A stretch of DNA of 52,047 nt from Skermanella aerolata KACC 11604 (lineage in GTDB: Bacteria; Pseudomonadota; Alphaproteobacteria; Azospirillales; Azospirillaceae): NCBI RefSeq assembly GCF_000936425.1, contig NZ_AVFK01000043.1, positions 1 through 52,047 of the forward strand, read 5' to 3'. A program made the translations under genes and the position numbers. This document shows, piece after piece, positions 7,321 through 15,756 of this stretch. The notes under the pieces were generated by a model. That model saw only the letters and a program-made list of their open reading frames with translations, did no database searches and was not told the DNA's origin. Numbering within the stretch: position 1 is the stretch's first letter; each line of letters begins with the position of its first letter.

Positions 7321-8783
7321 GGGGATGTCCCGCTTGATGTTGCAAATCTGAGTTGGGCGCTGCTCCCCTGAGCCGGTAGGCTCGGGGTGCTGAATCCACG
7401 TAGAGGAGCAACGCCCGTGATGAAGAATATCCGTGAAACGGCTTCGGTGATAGCGCCTGGTTCGGCCAGTGAGGAGCTTGACGCTGTGAAAGCGGCTTTC
7501 CAAGAGGTTCAGAGCAGCTTTGAGACCTTCTGTCTGCTGGCGGGGATCGAAGCATTCCAGGATCTTCTGGAGGAAGAGGCCGCCGACTTGTGCGGCGAGC
7601 GCCACCAGCGCCATGAGGACCGGCGCGGTCGCCGCTGGGGAAAGGCCCGGAGCCCGGTGGCCTTTCATGGCGGTCGGATCGACATCGAGCGGCCACGGGT
7701 TCGGACGCCTGACGGCCAGCAGGAACTGGAACTTCCCAGCCTTGCCGCCGGCCAGCGCGAGGATTGGCTGGGCCGCTGGGCGATGAACCAGATGCTGATC
7801 AACGTCTCGACCCGGCGGTTTCGGCGCTCGGTTCGCCTGCCCGACGGCGATGTCGCCTCGATCAAGGGTGACGGCACCTCGAAGTCGGCGGTGTCGCGCA
7901 AGTTCGTGGCGCTGTCGAGCGCGAAACTGAAGGATTGGCTGGCAAGCGATCTGTCGTCTCTGGATCTGCTGGCGATCCAGATCGACGGCCTGCACGTCCA
8001 GGAGGACCTGATCCTGGTCGCGGCGGTCGGCATCGACGCCATGGGCGAGAAGAGCCCGCTGGGACTGGTCGAGGGAGCCACCGAAAATGCCGCCACGGTT
8101 CAGGCGCTGCTCGACAACCTGGTCGAGCGCGGCCTCGACCCGGCGGTGGTGCGGCTGTTCATCATCGACGGCGCCAAGGCGCTGTCCAAGGCGATCCGCC
8201 GCACCTTTGGCAGGAACACGCCGATCCAGCGCTGCCAGGTTCACAAGGCCCGGAACATCGCCGAGCGTCTGCCCAAGGAGGCGCACGCGACGATGCGCAA
8301 GGCTCTCCGGCAGGCCTGGGAGATGGAGGATGCCGCCAAGGCCGAGCAGCTGATCCGGAACCTGGCGCGCCGGCTGGACAAGGAGTGGCCCGGCATCGCC
8401 GCCACCATCCTGGAGGGCATGGATGAGATCCTGTGTGTCGTCCGCCTGGGCCTGCCCAGGGAATTACGTCGCTCTTTGGCCTGCACCAACATCATCGAGA
8501 ACATGAACGGCACCATTCGGCAGGTCACCCGCAACGTCAAGCGCTGGCGGGATGCCTCGATGGCTTTGCGCTGGACTGCTGCCGGCATGATGGAAGCCAA
8601 GAAAGGCTTCCGACGGCTGATGGCCTATAAGCAGCTGCCGACGCTCAAAGCCGCCCTGCTGGCTCATCAAGCGGCACGCTTGACACCCGCCACCAGTGAC
8701 GGCGGCCTTGCCTGCAAGGGCGAGGCGGCGTAATTGTTAATCAGCAGCGCCCGCCCATTTGCAACATGGGCCGGGACATCCCC
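7321..8783 (+). mobile_element. IS256-family insertion sequence
   Basis: Terminal inverted repeats of about 27 bp: GGGGATGTCCCG…ATGTTGCAAAT at 7321-7347 and its near-complement at 8757-8783 (four mismatches in the middle). Further inward GGGCGCTGCT is also repeated inverted. I found no clean 8-9 bp target duplication. The element sits directly beyond the origin's AT-rich end, so it may have landed in the origin-proximal region. Confidence 0.85.
7420..8733 (+). CDS. IS256-family (Mutator-type) transposase
   Basis: Transposase of 437 residues with the IS256 DDE triad: Asp in LLAIQIDGLHVQ, Asp in LFIIDGAKALSKAI and Glu in NIIENMNGTIRQ, plus the C/H motif QRCQVHKARNIAERLP between them. An AGAGGAG sequence precedes GTG-ATG; the ATG at 7420 is preferred, but upstream GTG codons in frame (7387, 7417) are possible. 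Full length with no interruptions. Confidence 0.95.
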   Translation: MKNIRETASVIAPGSASEELDAVKAAFQEVQSSFETFCLLAGIEAFQDLLEEEAADLCGERHQRHEDRRGRRWGKARSPVAFHGGRIDIERPRVRTPDGQQELELPSLAAGQREDWLGRWAMNQMLINVSTRRFRRSVRLPDGDVASIKGDGTSKSAVSRKFVALSSAKLKDWLASDLSSLDLLAIQIDGLHVQEDLILVAAVGIDAMGEKSPLGLVEGATENAATVQALLDNLVERGLDPAVVRLFIIDGAKALSKAIRRTFGRNTPIQRCQVHKARNIAERLPKEAHATMRKALRQAWEMEDAAKAEQLIRNLARRLDKEWPGIAATILEGMDEILCVVRLGLPRELRRSLACTNIIENMNGTIRQVTRNVKRWRDASMALRWTAAGMMEAKKGFRRLMAYKQLPTLKAALLAHQAARLTPATSDGGLACKGEAA

Positions 8784-9098
8784 GCAGATGGAACGTCGCT
8801 GACCAACGATTAGAACCTTCCTGACAGTGCGACGGACGCCGGCCTGCTGCTTCACGTCAGGGGCGGGACCGACGGGTGCGAGGTCGAGGTCGGCCGCAGC
8901 TCGACCGAGGCGGTCTGCCCGGTGTTGTGAGCGTCGGCGCGACTGGTTCCGTATCAACCGACCAGGGCGACCGGTCTCTGACCCGTGGCAATCCGCCCTC
9001 TTGCGCCACGGACGCTGCCTCTGCGGATCACCCGCCTGCGGTGAGCATGATCTGATGCATGACGGGTACTTCTCCCCTGCCACGACCTTGCTGCGCCG
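8784..9098. other. No convincing gene
   Basis: Frames on both strands lack start signals and recognisable motifs. This is probably debris between the IS256 element and the zeta-subunit-like gene. Confidence 0.5.
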
Positions 9099-9437
9099 TC
9101 ATGCCGATGCAGCAGCCTCGGCCGCGCGGATCTCGCTGCCGGCAATCCCCAGCAGGCGCTCGGCTTCCCACTCGATCGCTGCGCGCGGTAGATCGTCGCC
9201 GTGGCCGCTCAGGTCATACTGCACGCGGTCGATGACGCGGAGGTAGCCGGCGGGTTCCAGCTGCAGCGCGACCAGACCCGCGGCATAGGCCTCGGTTTGC
9301 GCCGGGGTGAGGCCGCGCCGCGCGGCGGCCCACCCGGCCAGCAGTCTGGTCCGGCGCACCTGGATCCGGAACCACATCTCCTGATCGCGCGAATACGTTG
9401 CCTCGCGGCTATTTCTCAGCTCGGTGAACGCTCTCAT
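9099..9437 (-). CDS. DUF1476 / ATP synthase inhibitor zeta-subunit paralogue
   Basis: A 112-residue helical protein resembling the alphaproteobacterial zeta subunit, which inhibits ATP hydrolysis by F1F0-ATPase. Family landmarks are the N-terminal SREATYSRDQEMWFRIQVRR (family: ReraFEakfahDeElrFra.aRR), LLAGWAAARRGLTPAQTEAYA, and the ending AAIEWEAERLLGIAGSEIRAA. The chosen ATG (9437) has GGGAG seven bases upstream; the longer open frame above it reads through unrelated DNA. The N-terminal inhibitory segment differs from typical zeta (it starts MRAFTELRNS), so it may be a diverged paralogue with another role. It is a lone gene on an accessory replicon, where the housekeeping copy would not be expected. 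Confidence 0.75.
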   Translation of the reverse strand: MRAFTELRNSREATYSRDQEMWFRIQVRRTRLLAGWAAARRGLTPAQTEAYAAGLVALQLEPAGYLRVIDRVQYDLSGHGDDLPRAAIEWEAERLLGIAGSEIRAAEAAASA

Positions 9438-9595
9438 GACAGGACTCCCGGCACAGTGTTGAACCATTTCGGATCCAGCGACTTCAAGGGTACCTGCAAT
9501 AACGCGGTGACCAGCGTCTTCATCCGGAACTGATTTCGGAATGCTTGCCGGCGATGAACGGAACACCCGGTTTGCCGCGCTCCGCTCGCTGTGGC

Positions 9596-10555
9596 TCAGC
9601 CGTGGCAGGTACAGATCAGCGTCCGCCGCCGCAGCATGCGCCGGCCGCCCAGCGCCAGGGTGGCGGTGAGCACCGCCGGCAGCCCCTCGGGCACGATCGC
9701 GACGGCGAGGCTGACGCCGACCAGCAGCATCAGGGTGAGGTCTTCGCCGCGCCAGAGACCGCTGCCGGCAACCGCCAGTGCAATCACCAGGGTTACCGCG
9801 GCAAAGGTTCGGCTCAGGGTATCGAGGCGGCGCTGCAGCGGTGTGGCAGCGCGACGCACGCCCTCGATCAGAGTGATATGCGGCCGAACTCGGTGCCCAT
9901 GCCGGTGGCCACCACGATGGCCCGGCCATGCCCGAAGGTCACCGAGGTGCCGCTGTAGACCATGTTTGACCCGGTCTCCGAGCGGCAGGTCGTACTCCGG
10001 CAGAGCGTCGGCGATCTTCTCCACCGGCTCGGACTCGCCGGTCAGCGCCGCCTCCTGGAGGCGCAGGCCGATGCTGTCGACAATGCGGGCGTCGGCCGGC
10101 ACGACGTCGCCGGTTTCCAGCTGAAGCAGATCGCCCGGCACCAGGTCGCGTGCCGGCAGCTTGCGCACGACCCCGCCGCGGATGACCCGGACACTGGGTG
10201 CCGCCATCCGCCGCAGGGCGGTGATAGCGCTCCGGGCCCGATATTCCTGAACGGCACCGAGCACGACGAACAGCGCGACGATCGCCAGAATGGCGCCGGC
10301 GTCGACCGGCTTGCCGAGTGCCGCGGCAAAGCCGGCGGCGACCAGCAGGACCAGGATCATCACCGAGGCGACCTGGTCCCACAGGATCCGCCACAGCGAC
10401 CGGCCGCCGTGCTCGACCAGCTCATTGGGACCGTAGCGCGCCCGCCGGGCATGGGCGGTGACTTCCAGCAGGCCGTGCTCGGGGTCGGTCGCCTGCCGCT
10501 CGATCGCTTCTTCCGGGGTCAGGGTGTGCCAGGGTGCGTCGCTGTGGCGGTCCAT
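9596..10555 (-). pseudogene. Truncated P-type cation ATPase
   Basis: The N-terminal third of a PMCA/SERCA-like (PacL-type) P-type ATPase: cation-ATPase N domain (WHTLTPEEAIERQ), membrane helices, the actuator loop with [15 protein letters not shown], and helix M4 with AIVPEGLPAVLTATLALG. It ends right after RRMLRRRTLI, before the phosphorylated DKTGT loop, so it cannot pump. There is a second lesion: an extra A near 9968 (in GTCAAACATG) shifts the frame through the segment that should read [17 protein letters not shown], and the frame is restored near 9885. Its start overlaps the stop of the YqhA-family gene (TGATG), so it was the last gene of that operon. Confidence 0.88.
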
Positions 10556-11262
10556 CAGGGCGGCTCCGCGTCATGGGAGTGTCGGGGTGGCTTGGTCGTC
10601 GGGCCATGGGCATCGTGACCAATGCGGCTGCGGCCGGTGGCATCGCGGTAGACCACGCCGATGCGGTCGATCCATACCAGTGCCAGGGCCGCCAGGATGA
10701 AGGTGACGAAGATGGCGAGCTTCCACAGCAGATCCTGGCTGCGGTACTGCTCGACGTCGATCAGCACCTTGAGCAGGTAGATCGACGAGATCGTGATGAT
10801 GGTGGCGCCGATCTTGATCTTGAGCGCCCCAGGGTCGAGGTGGGCCAGCCAGGAGATCGCCATGTTGCTGTCCGAGACGATTGGACCGACGAAGTTCTCG
10901 TAGTTGCTGATGATCACCATGACGGCCAGGCTCGCGACCAGGGCGAAGTCGATCAGCGACAGCATGGTGGCCAGCGCCTCGACGCCGGACATCTCGTCGT
11001 AGCTCAGCGCCATGGCGTAGATCATCCGGGCGTAGACGGCGGCGTAGATGCCGAGTGCCACGATCAGCCCGAGATAGAAGACGACCAGGATGTAGCGGCT
11101 GAGCACGATGACGCGCCCGATCAGGCGGTCGATGCCGGGAGCCGCCCTGTCGCGGAGCTCCATCGCCGGGATCGGCAGGGTCGGCGCATGGCGGTGCCTC
11201 ACCGGCTCCAAATCGATCCGGTCGTGAAGCGTCGGCGGCCGGTGCATGAGCCGGTGTTCCAT
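10555..11262 (-). CDS. YqhA / UPF0114 family membrane protein
   Basis: A 235-residue inner-membrane protein. After a 60-residue hydrophilic N-terminus come helices at ILVVFYLGLIVALGIYAAVY, LIDFALVASLAVMVIISNYE and ATIITISSIYLLKVLIDV, and a final helix before VWIDRIG. The NYENFVG and WLAHLDPGALKIKI segments are the UPF0114 hallmarks. Its ATG starts two bases after the stop of the DUF2333 gene, so the two are translationally coupled. Function is unknown in the family; members tend to occur with envelope-stress genes. The extra N-terminus is longer than in E. coli YqhA, so the start could be internal. Confidence 0.85.
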   Translation of the reverse strand: MEHRLMHRPPTLHDRIDLEPVRHRHAPTLPIPAMELRDRAAPGIDRLIGRVIVLSRYILVVFYLGLIVALGIYAAVYARMIYAMALSYDEMSGVEALATMLSLIDFALVASLAVMVIISNYENFVGPIVSDSNMAISWLAHLDPGALKIKIGATIITISSIYLLKVLIDVEQYRSQDLLWKLAIFVTFILAALALVWIDRIGVVYRDATGRSRIGHDAHGPTTKPPRHSHDAEPP

Positions 11263-11264
11263 TG

Positions 11265-12239
11265 TCAGACCGCCAGGACCTTGGCGACTTCGTTGAGCTG
11301 AACCAGGGCGCGCAGGAGATAGAAGCCCTGGCTGCTCAGGTGACTGGCGAACAGACGGCTGTCGGGCGGGGCGTCGAGGACGACGGTGGGACGCAGCTCG
11401 GCCGCCTCGCGCAGGCTGACCATGGCCTGGCCCCAGACGGCCTGCAGGTTGCGCTCCTGGATGACGCGCTCGAAGTCGTGGCCGATCTCGCGGAGCAGCA
11501 GGTAGTAGGCGTAGAGCTTGCCCTTGGTCTGGTAGAACAGGTCGTCGGACGAGATGTTGAGGATGAAGCCGCTGGAGTGTTCGAGATGGGCGTCGATCTG
11601 CGCCGACTGGGAGCCGAGATCGGCGGCGACCCGGAGGACCGTCGCGGCTAGGCTGTCGGCCCGGCGGTCGAACACCGCCTCGCCGGCCGCCAGCCGGAGA
11701 TTGTAGGACTGGAGCGCGCTGAGGGCGGCGCGGTACTGGTCCTCGCTGGGGATGGTCGGCATGGTCGACTTGCTGAAGTCGAAGATCCAGATGTTGCCGG
11801 GGAACTGGAGCAGGCCGGCAGCGCGCTCGAGGTCGGGGTCGGCTTGGGACGAGCCGCGCGCGCGGCCGAGTTGGTCGAGCATCTCGAACGACAGCCGGCC
11901 GACGGCGCTGACGATGCCCTGCTGGAAGTTGGGCGTGTTGTCGAGCAGCCCGTCCGGCGTGAACCAGGGGTCGTTGGGCTGCCACTCGTGGAGCACGACC
12001 TCGCGCTCGATCAGGGCCGCCGCCATGTCGATCGTGTAGCTGCCGCCGGCGGTCGGTGCCGGAGCGATGAAGCCGGTGTCGTCGTCGATCCGGTGGTAGG
12101 CGACGCTGCCGATGCCGACGTAAGCGACGACGACGGCGGTGGTGAGCAGCAGGGCGCGGCGCAGCCCCTGTTGCCAGCGGGTTCCGAGCAGGGCGCGGGT
12201 CCACCGGCGCGGCGAGGACCGGGACAAGCCACTGAACAT
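11265..12239 (-). CDS. DUF2333 family membrane-anchored protein
   Basis: A 324-residue protein of the DUF2333 family. One N-terminal transmembrane helix (LLLTTAVVVAYVGIGSVAYH, about residues 28-47) anchors a large periplasmic domain. Conserved features are HEWQPNDPWFTPDGLLDNTP, the FPGNIWIFDFS segment and the FYQTKGKLYAYYLLLREIG helix. I start it at MFSGLSR (12239) because the frame above is unrelated; AAGGGA lies somewhat far upstream. First gene of a three-gene operon with the YqhA-like gene and the broken P-type ATPase. No known biochemical role. Confidence 0.85.
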   Translation of the reverse strand: MFSGLSRSSPRRWTRALLGTRWQQGLRRALLLTTAVVVAYVGIGSVAYHRIDDDTGFIAPAPTAGGSYTIDMAAALIEREVVLHEWQPNDPWFTPDGLLDNTPNFQQGIVSAVGRLSFEMLDQLGRARGSSQADPDLERAAGLLQFPGNIWIFDFSKSTMPTIPSEDQYRAALSALQSYNLRLAAGEAVFDRRADSLAATVLRVAADLGSQSAQIDAHLEHSSGFILNISSDDLFYQTKGKLYAYYLLLREIGHDFERVIQERNLQAVWGQAMVSLREAAELRPTVVLDAPPDSRLFASHLSSQGFYLLRALVQLNEVAKVLAV

Positions 12240-12352
12240 GATGAGAAGATCCCTTTCTGTCAAGGGGAGGAGCTGGCTGTGCGGGGCACTGCAAGACGCG
12301 CGGGGTGGCCCCGGGGGAGCGGGCCATGGCGGCCCACCCTCCCGGAGTTCAT

Positions 12353-12733
12353 CTAGGTGGCGTGGCTGTCCGGCCCGACCGGCTGCGAGGGGACGAACAG
12401 GCGCCGGATGCCGGCGGCGGCCACGACGACCCCGAGGATGAGGTGGGTCCACACGGCGGCGGTGGTCGCACCGAAGCCGAGGATCCAGGGAGCCGCCAGG
12501 GTGAACAGGCCGAGCCCGAGATAGGCCCAGCGGCCCCAGTCGGCCGGCGTGATCAGCAGCCTGACCGCCACCGCGGCGATCACGACACCAGCGACGGCGG
12601 CGCTCCAGGCGGCGCTGCCGCCGAAGTCGAGGACGAGCGGCGAGAAGAACAGGATGACGCCGGCAACCAGCGCCACAACGTCGTCGGGCAACCGGCCGGT
12701 GAAAGAGACCCGGTCGAGATATCTGTCAGTCAT
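12353..12733 (-). CDS. SPW repeat membrane protein
   Basis: A 126-residue integral membrane protein with four helices. It carries two SPW-type repeats: ILFFSPLVLDFGGSAAWSA and LAAPWILGFGATTAAVWTH, each a short helix-turn ending in a Trp-containing second helix. AGGAGGT five bases ahead of the ATG is the best ribosome binding site of this region. It stands upstream of the DUF2333 operon on the same strand, with a GC-rich hairpin-prone 110-bp gap. Role unknown; in other bacteria SPW proteins are often stress-related. Confidence 0.85.
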   Translation of the reverse strand: MTDRYLDRVSFTGRLPDDVVALVAGVILFFSPLVLDFGGSAAWSAAVAGVVIAAVAVRLLITPADWGRWAYLGLGLFTLAAPWILGFGATTAAVWTHLILGVVVAAAGIRRLFVPSQPVGPDSHAT

Positions 12734-12819
12734 GATAACCTCCTGGGTAATGATGATGATGACGAGAGAGTTGTTTTTCCCGGTGGTGGCGAGGCTAAGC
12801 TGACGGACGCGGCACTGCG

Positions 12820-13209
12820 TCAGGGCGGGGCGACTGAGGCGGAACTGTCCCGGTTTCCACAGTTCCGGGCCAGTTCGGCGAAGCTGTCCCGTCCGAGCAG
12901 GGCGGCGAGACCGGCAAGGTAGAGGCCGACCACCAGTCCCGGTAGCCCGCCGGCGGCGAAGCCGAGAATCAGGCAGCCCAGCAGCGGGATCGCGAGGCAC
13001 AGCGCCAGGGATGGATGGCGAATCAGGACGGCAGCCATGGGCGCGAAGCCGCTGCGCTCGAGGAAACCGGCTCCTTCCCGGTGCAGGATCGCCGGCAGCC
13101 TTGATGTTTCCGGCCAAGCTTTGCCAGCCCGCCGCTGGAGTTCCGGCGGCGCTTCAACAAAGTCGCCAAACCGAACCACTTTTCGACTCACCGTCATGGA
13201 ACTGGTCAT
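12820..13209 (-). CDS. Small hypothetical membrane protein
   Basis: A 129-residue protein whose N-terminal 60 residues are hydrophilic and whose C-terminal half has two closely spaced helices (PSLALCLAIPLLGCLILGFA and GLVVGLYLAGLAALLG). AGGAGGAG precedes the ATG at 13209, so the shorter start is preferred over the longer open frame. It is followed after 87 bp by the SPW gene on the same strand, perhaps co-transcribed. No family recognised. Confidence 0.65.
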   Translation of the reverse strand: MTSSMTVSRKVVRFGDFVEAPPELQRRAGKAWPETSRLPAILHREGAGFLERSGFAPMAAVLIRHPSLALCLAIPLLGCLILGFAAGGLPGLVVGLYLAGLAALLGRDSFAELARNCGNRDSSASVAPP

Positions 13210-13411
13210 TCCACTCCTCCTGCAGACTGGTGCTGTTACGAACTGGTGCTGTTCTGGCAGCGTCCACCGGCCTAGCACGAGCGGCCGCGCACCGGGCAAT
13301 GGCGGAGCTTGTCTCGGTTAGCGCGACGGGCGATTACGTCCTGCCAGGTCGCCGAGCGTTCGAGTTGCCTAAGGACGCCGGGGGCGCAGCGGTGCCAATC
13401 GGCCAGATCCG

Positions 13412-13630
13412 TCACGGTCTCAGCCGCAACAGGCCGGCCGTCATCCTGAGCAACGCATTGTACCGGGGTGCTGGCAGGATCATGGGGCTGCGGGCAAGGG
13501 GCGTCAGCCCGAACCGTTTGCTGAACCAGCCCTGCCGCACCGGGTAAAGCGCAGCCTGCGTCGGCTCTGCCGGGATCGATGCCGGCGGCGTCAGTATTGA
13601 ACCGTGTTCAGAGACCGGGTTACTTGTCAT
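13412..13630 (-). CDS. Doubtful 72-residue hypothetical protein
   Basis: A short Pro/Arg-rich frame (TQAALYPVRQGWFSKRFG) with a fair Shine-Dalgarno sequence (GGAGCGAGG) before the ATG. No family, no membrane segment. An antisense frame overlaps it. Kept only because of the start signal. Confidence 0.33.
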   Translation of the reverse strand: MTSNPVSEHGSILTPPASIPAEPTQAALYPVRQGWFSKRFGLTPLARSPMILPAPRYNALLRMTAGLLRLRP

Positions 13631-13731
13631 GTTGGCCTCGCTCCGTGATCATTGCGGTCGTCACAAGAACGCGGCACATCGACGTTTCATCCAGCAATGT
13701 TGTTATATTTGATGATTACGGTTTGGCGGGG

Positions 13732-13762
13732 GGTTATACCTGCCGCAGCAGCAGGTATAACC
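13732..13762. repeat. Perfect 12-bp inverted repeat (hairpin)
   Basis: GGTTATACCTGC, a 7-base loop, then the exact complement. It lies 50 bp past the stop codon of the minus-strand gene ending at 13811. There is no T-tract, so it may protect a 3' end or act as a protein-binding site rather than terminate. Confidence 0.7.
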
Positions 13763-13810
13763 AGTGAAGGGTCATTCTTTATCTCAATATCTGCCGTGCT
13801 GCTGCAGCGC

Positions 13811-14296
13811 TCAGGAGCCCGGTGCCGCACCGTCATCGGCGCGGTGCACCACCGTGAAGCGGGCGGCGACGTCGTCGAGATGGTACTGCACGGCCGCCAG
13901 AACACCGTTTCGGCAGTTCAACCGGATCTCCGTCGGTGGCGCAGGACGCTCGCCGAAGGATCCTGGCAGATGCAGGACGTCGCCCACCCTGACAACCGTG
14001 TCGCCCGTTCCGTCCACGGCGGGATCGAAGCGGAGGAGCACGGTGGTGCCACCATCGACTTTGACCGGACCGACCATCACCGGCAGGTCCGGCGCGTGCT
14101 CCCCCAGCACTCCGATCGGCAGAAAAAAGGGAGCCGCCGCTGGTGCGACACCGCACGCGGTCGTGACGATGCGCGTTGTCTCCGGAGCGTTGTTGCGTCC
14201 ATACCCGTAACCACCCGCAAAGCCCGCAGCGACGGCGAGCAGTGCCGCGCCGAGGCGCATTGAAAGAGCGGGAAAGGCGGTCAACGGGCTGGCCAT
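13811..14296 (-). CDS. Hypothetical membrane-anchored periplasmic protein
   Basis: A 161-residue protein with an N-terminal signal anchor (LGAALLAVAAGFAGGYGYG, about residues 15-33) and a periplasmic beta-rich domain with strands such as DGGTTVLLRFDPA and DTVVRVGDVLHLPG. A Cys pair (TACGV and RLNCRNG) could form a disulfide. GAGGAT lies ahead of the ATG. It is just downstream of the sigma/anti-sigma operon but separated from it by a terminator, and it has its own EcfG-like promoter at 14321-14345, so it is likely a separately controlled stress gene. No family recognised. Confidence 0.6.
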   Translation of the reverse strand: MASPLTAFPALSMRLGAALLAVAAGFAGGYGYGRNNAPETTRIVTTACGVAPAAAPFFLPIGVLGEHAPDLPVMVGPVKVDGGTTVLLRFDPAVDGTGDTVVRVGDVLHLPGSFGERPAPPTEIRLNCRNGVLAAVQYHLDDVAARFTVVHRADDGAAPGS

Positions 14297-14320
14297 GATC
14301 GGTACATCCTCGACAGGGGA

Positions 14321-14345
14321 GACGCGAAGAACGCGCTCCGGTTCC
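14321..14345 (-). promoter_or_regulatory. Possible EcfG-type promoter
   Basis: On the minus strand GGAAC, a 16-base spacer, then CGTC. The alphaproteobacterial general-stress sigma EcfG recognises GGAAC-N16/17-CGTT, so this differs by one base. It is 25 bp upstream of the start codon of the gene at 14296. Confidence 0.4.
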
Positions 14346-14375
14346 GTTTCATCCCGCCGCAGGACGGTTACCGGG

Positions 14376-14411
14376 CAAAAAACAAGGAGCGTTTCCTCCG
14401 AAACGCTCCTT
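14376..14411 (-). terminator. Rho-independent terminator of the sigma operon
   Basis: Read on the minus strand: stem AAGGAGCGTTT, six-base loop, exact complement AAACGCTCCTT, then GTTTTTTG. It lies 45 bp beyond the anti-sigma gene and closes the three-gene sigma/anti-sigma operon. Confidence 0.85.
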
Positions 14412-14455
14412 CCCTCGACCTGGCGCGGCGACAGCCTGTCAGCAGAGTGCCCGGT

Positions 14456-15253
14456 TCATTCCGCCGCATCCTCGCCGGCGGTCATGATCTCCGCCGCGAT
14501 CGCCTCGATCTGGGTGGCAGTGGTTCTGGCGGCTAGAACGTAGCTGAGCTCGGGGTCGCTCCAGTAGGCGAGATTGATGCCGTCACGCTCGGCGTGGAGG
14601 ATCGCGGTGTTGCCCTGGTAGCCGTGCGGCGCGATCGACAGCGTCATGCGGTGCCTGTTCTGGTCCTCGTAAACCACCTGGGCGAGCGGCCCCTCCTTGG
14701 TGCCGAGCAGGCGGGCGCTGACGAACGTGATGTTCAGCGGCTCCAGCGACGGCACCGTGATCGCCTTGCCGAGCCGGCTCGACAGCCAGGTTGCCATCTG
14801 AAGCGGCTGGGTCGGATCGACGTCGGCCGGACGCAGCGGATTATCGGCGAACACCAGATGGGCTCCGGCCGCCTCCGCCACGTACTCCGGCAGCGGGTGC
14901 GACAGGTCGGCATAGGTCATGTGGCCGCCCCAGCCGGCGGCGACGAGGAGGACCGCGGCGGCTGCCCGGCGCAGCCAGTCGCCCACCATCCAGTCACCGC
15001 GGGAAACCTGCTCCCGCTGCCGCAGCCGGCTGGCCAGACGGTGCTCGAGCTCGAGGGTGCGCGGTGCACCCTCGTCGGCCGGCAGGGTCAGGAGGGCTGC
15101 GCGCAGCATCTGCTTCTGCCCGGTCATGGCGTCCAGGCGGCTGCGCGCCTCCGGATCGCCGGCGAGCAGCGCCTCGAGGCAAACCGCCTGCTCGACCGAA
15201 AGCTCACCGTCGATATAGGCGGCCAGATCCGTCTCGCTGAGCGCGGACTTCAT
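14456..15253 (-). CDS. Transmembrane anti-sigma factor
   Basis: A 265-residue membrane-bound anti-sigma factor. The cytoplasmic N-terminal domain (MKSALSETDLAAYIDGELS to about residue 75) has the helical anti-sigma fold, without the zinc-binding H-x3-C-x2-C motif. One transmembrane helix follows (AAAAVLLVAAGWGGHMTYA, about residues 95-113), then a periplasmic sensor domain with LNITFVSARLL and MTLSIAPHGYQG strands. It should hold the sigma factor of the first gene inactive until an envelope signal arrives. Its start overlaps the stop of the chimeric middle gene by four bases (ATGA). Family identification is firm; the inducing signal is unknown. Confidence 0.88.
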   Translation of the reverse strand: MKSALSETDLAAYIDGELSVEQAVCLEALLAGDPEARSRLDAMTGQKQMLRAALLTLPADEGAPRTLELEHRLASRLRQREQVSRGDWMVGDWLRRAAAAVLLVAAGWGGHMTYADLSHPLPEYVAEAAGAHLVFADNPLRPADVDPTQPLQMATWLSSRLGKAITVPSLEPLNITFVSARLLGTKEGPLAQVVYEDQNRHRMTLSIAPHGYQGNTAILHAERDGINLAYWSDPELSYVLAARTTATQIEAIAAEIMTAGEDAAE

Positions 15254-15756
15254 GGCTGGTCTCCCTCAACGATCTGGAACTTGACGCTGTTTACACGATC
15301 CTTACTACCCAGGGTGCGGAGGAGAGCTTTTCGACCGCAGACAACATGGGACAGGAAGGCTTCCGGCGGAATATCGAGAACCCGCGCGGCATCGCCGTAC
15401 TTCATGTTCCAGAATGCCAGCAGAACGAGAGCTTCGCACTGCCTGTCGGGCAGCCGATCAAGGGCGGCGAGCAGCTGCCGGACCCTGGTGGTCAGGGACT
15501 GCGTCGCTGCCGCTGTCGGAGCCGCTCCGTGTGTCTGCAGAATAGTATGGAGGGGCTGCTGTCGCGGCTCATCTTCTCCGTTCGGCAGTGCTGTCAGGAC
15601 AAAGCGCAGCAGCTGCTTGTGCTCGGCCATGGCCTTCAGCCGGCTCGACCCATCCGGATCTTCGGCCAAGAGCACCTCCAGGCGCGCCGCCTGCCCGGGC
15701 GGGAGCTGACCGTCGAGGTAGGCGTTCAGCTCGGTTTCGCTGACTGCGGATTTCAT
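15250..15756 (-). CDS. Chimeric protein: anti-sigma N-domain fused to sigma region 4
   Basis: A 168-residue protein built from two halves found separately on either side of it. Residues 1-70 (MKSAVSETELNAYLDGQL…) parallel the N-terminal domain of the next gene (MKSALSETDLAAYIDGEL…). Residues 90-168 (VRQLLAALDRLPDRQCEALV, then YGDAARVLDIPPEAF) parallel region 4 of the preceding sigma factor (VRQLLAALDELPDAQREAIV). There is no region 2 and no transmembrane helix. Both gene junctions are ATGA overlaps. This is what a tandem duplication running from mid-sigma to mid-anti-sigma would produce. It could be a soluble decoy: its anti-sigma half may bind the sigma factor, or its sigma-4 half may titrate the membrane anti-sigma. 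The longer upstream start (15810) is inside the sigma gene and is less likely. Confidence 0.85.
   Translation of the reverse strand: MKSAVSETELNAYLDGQLPPGQAARLEVLLAEDPDGSSRLKAMAEHKQLLRFVLTALPNGEDEPRQQPLHTILQTHGAAPTAAATQSLTTRVRQLLAALDRLPDRQCEALVLLAFWNMKYGDAARVLDIPPEAFLSHVVCGRKALLRTLGSKDRVNSVKFQIVEGDQP

Noticed and set aside
10555-12327. A 590-codon minus-strand frame suggesting one large protein
   Set aside because: Its first 355 codons are a shadow of the DUF2333 gene in another frame; only the part from 11262 on is real (YqhA family).
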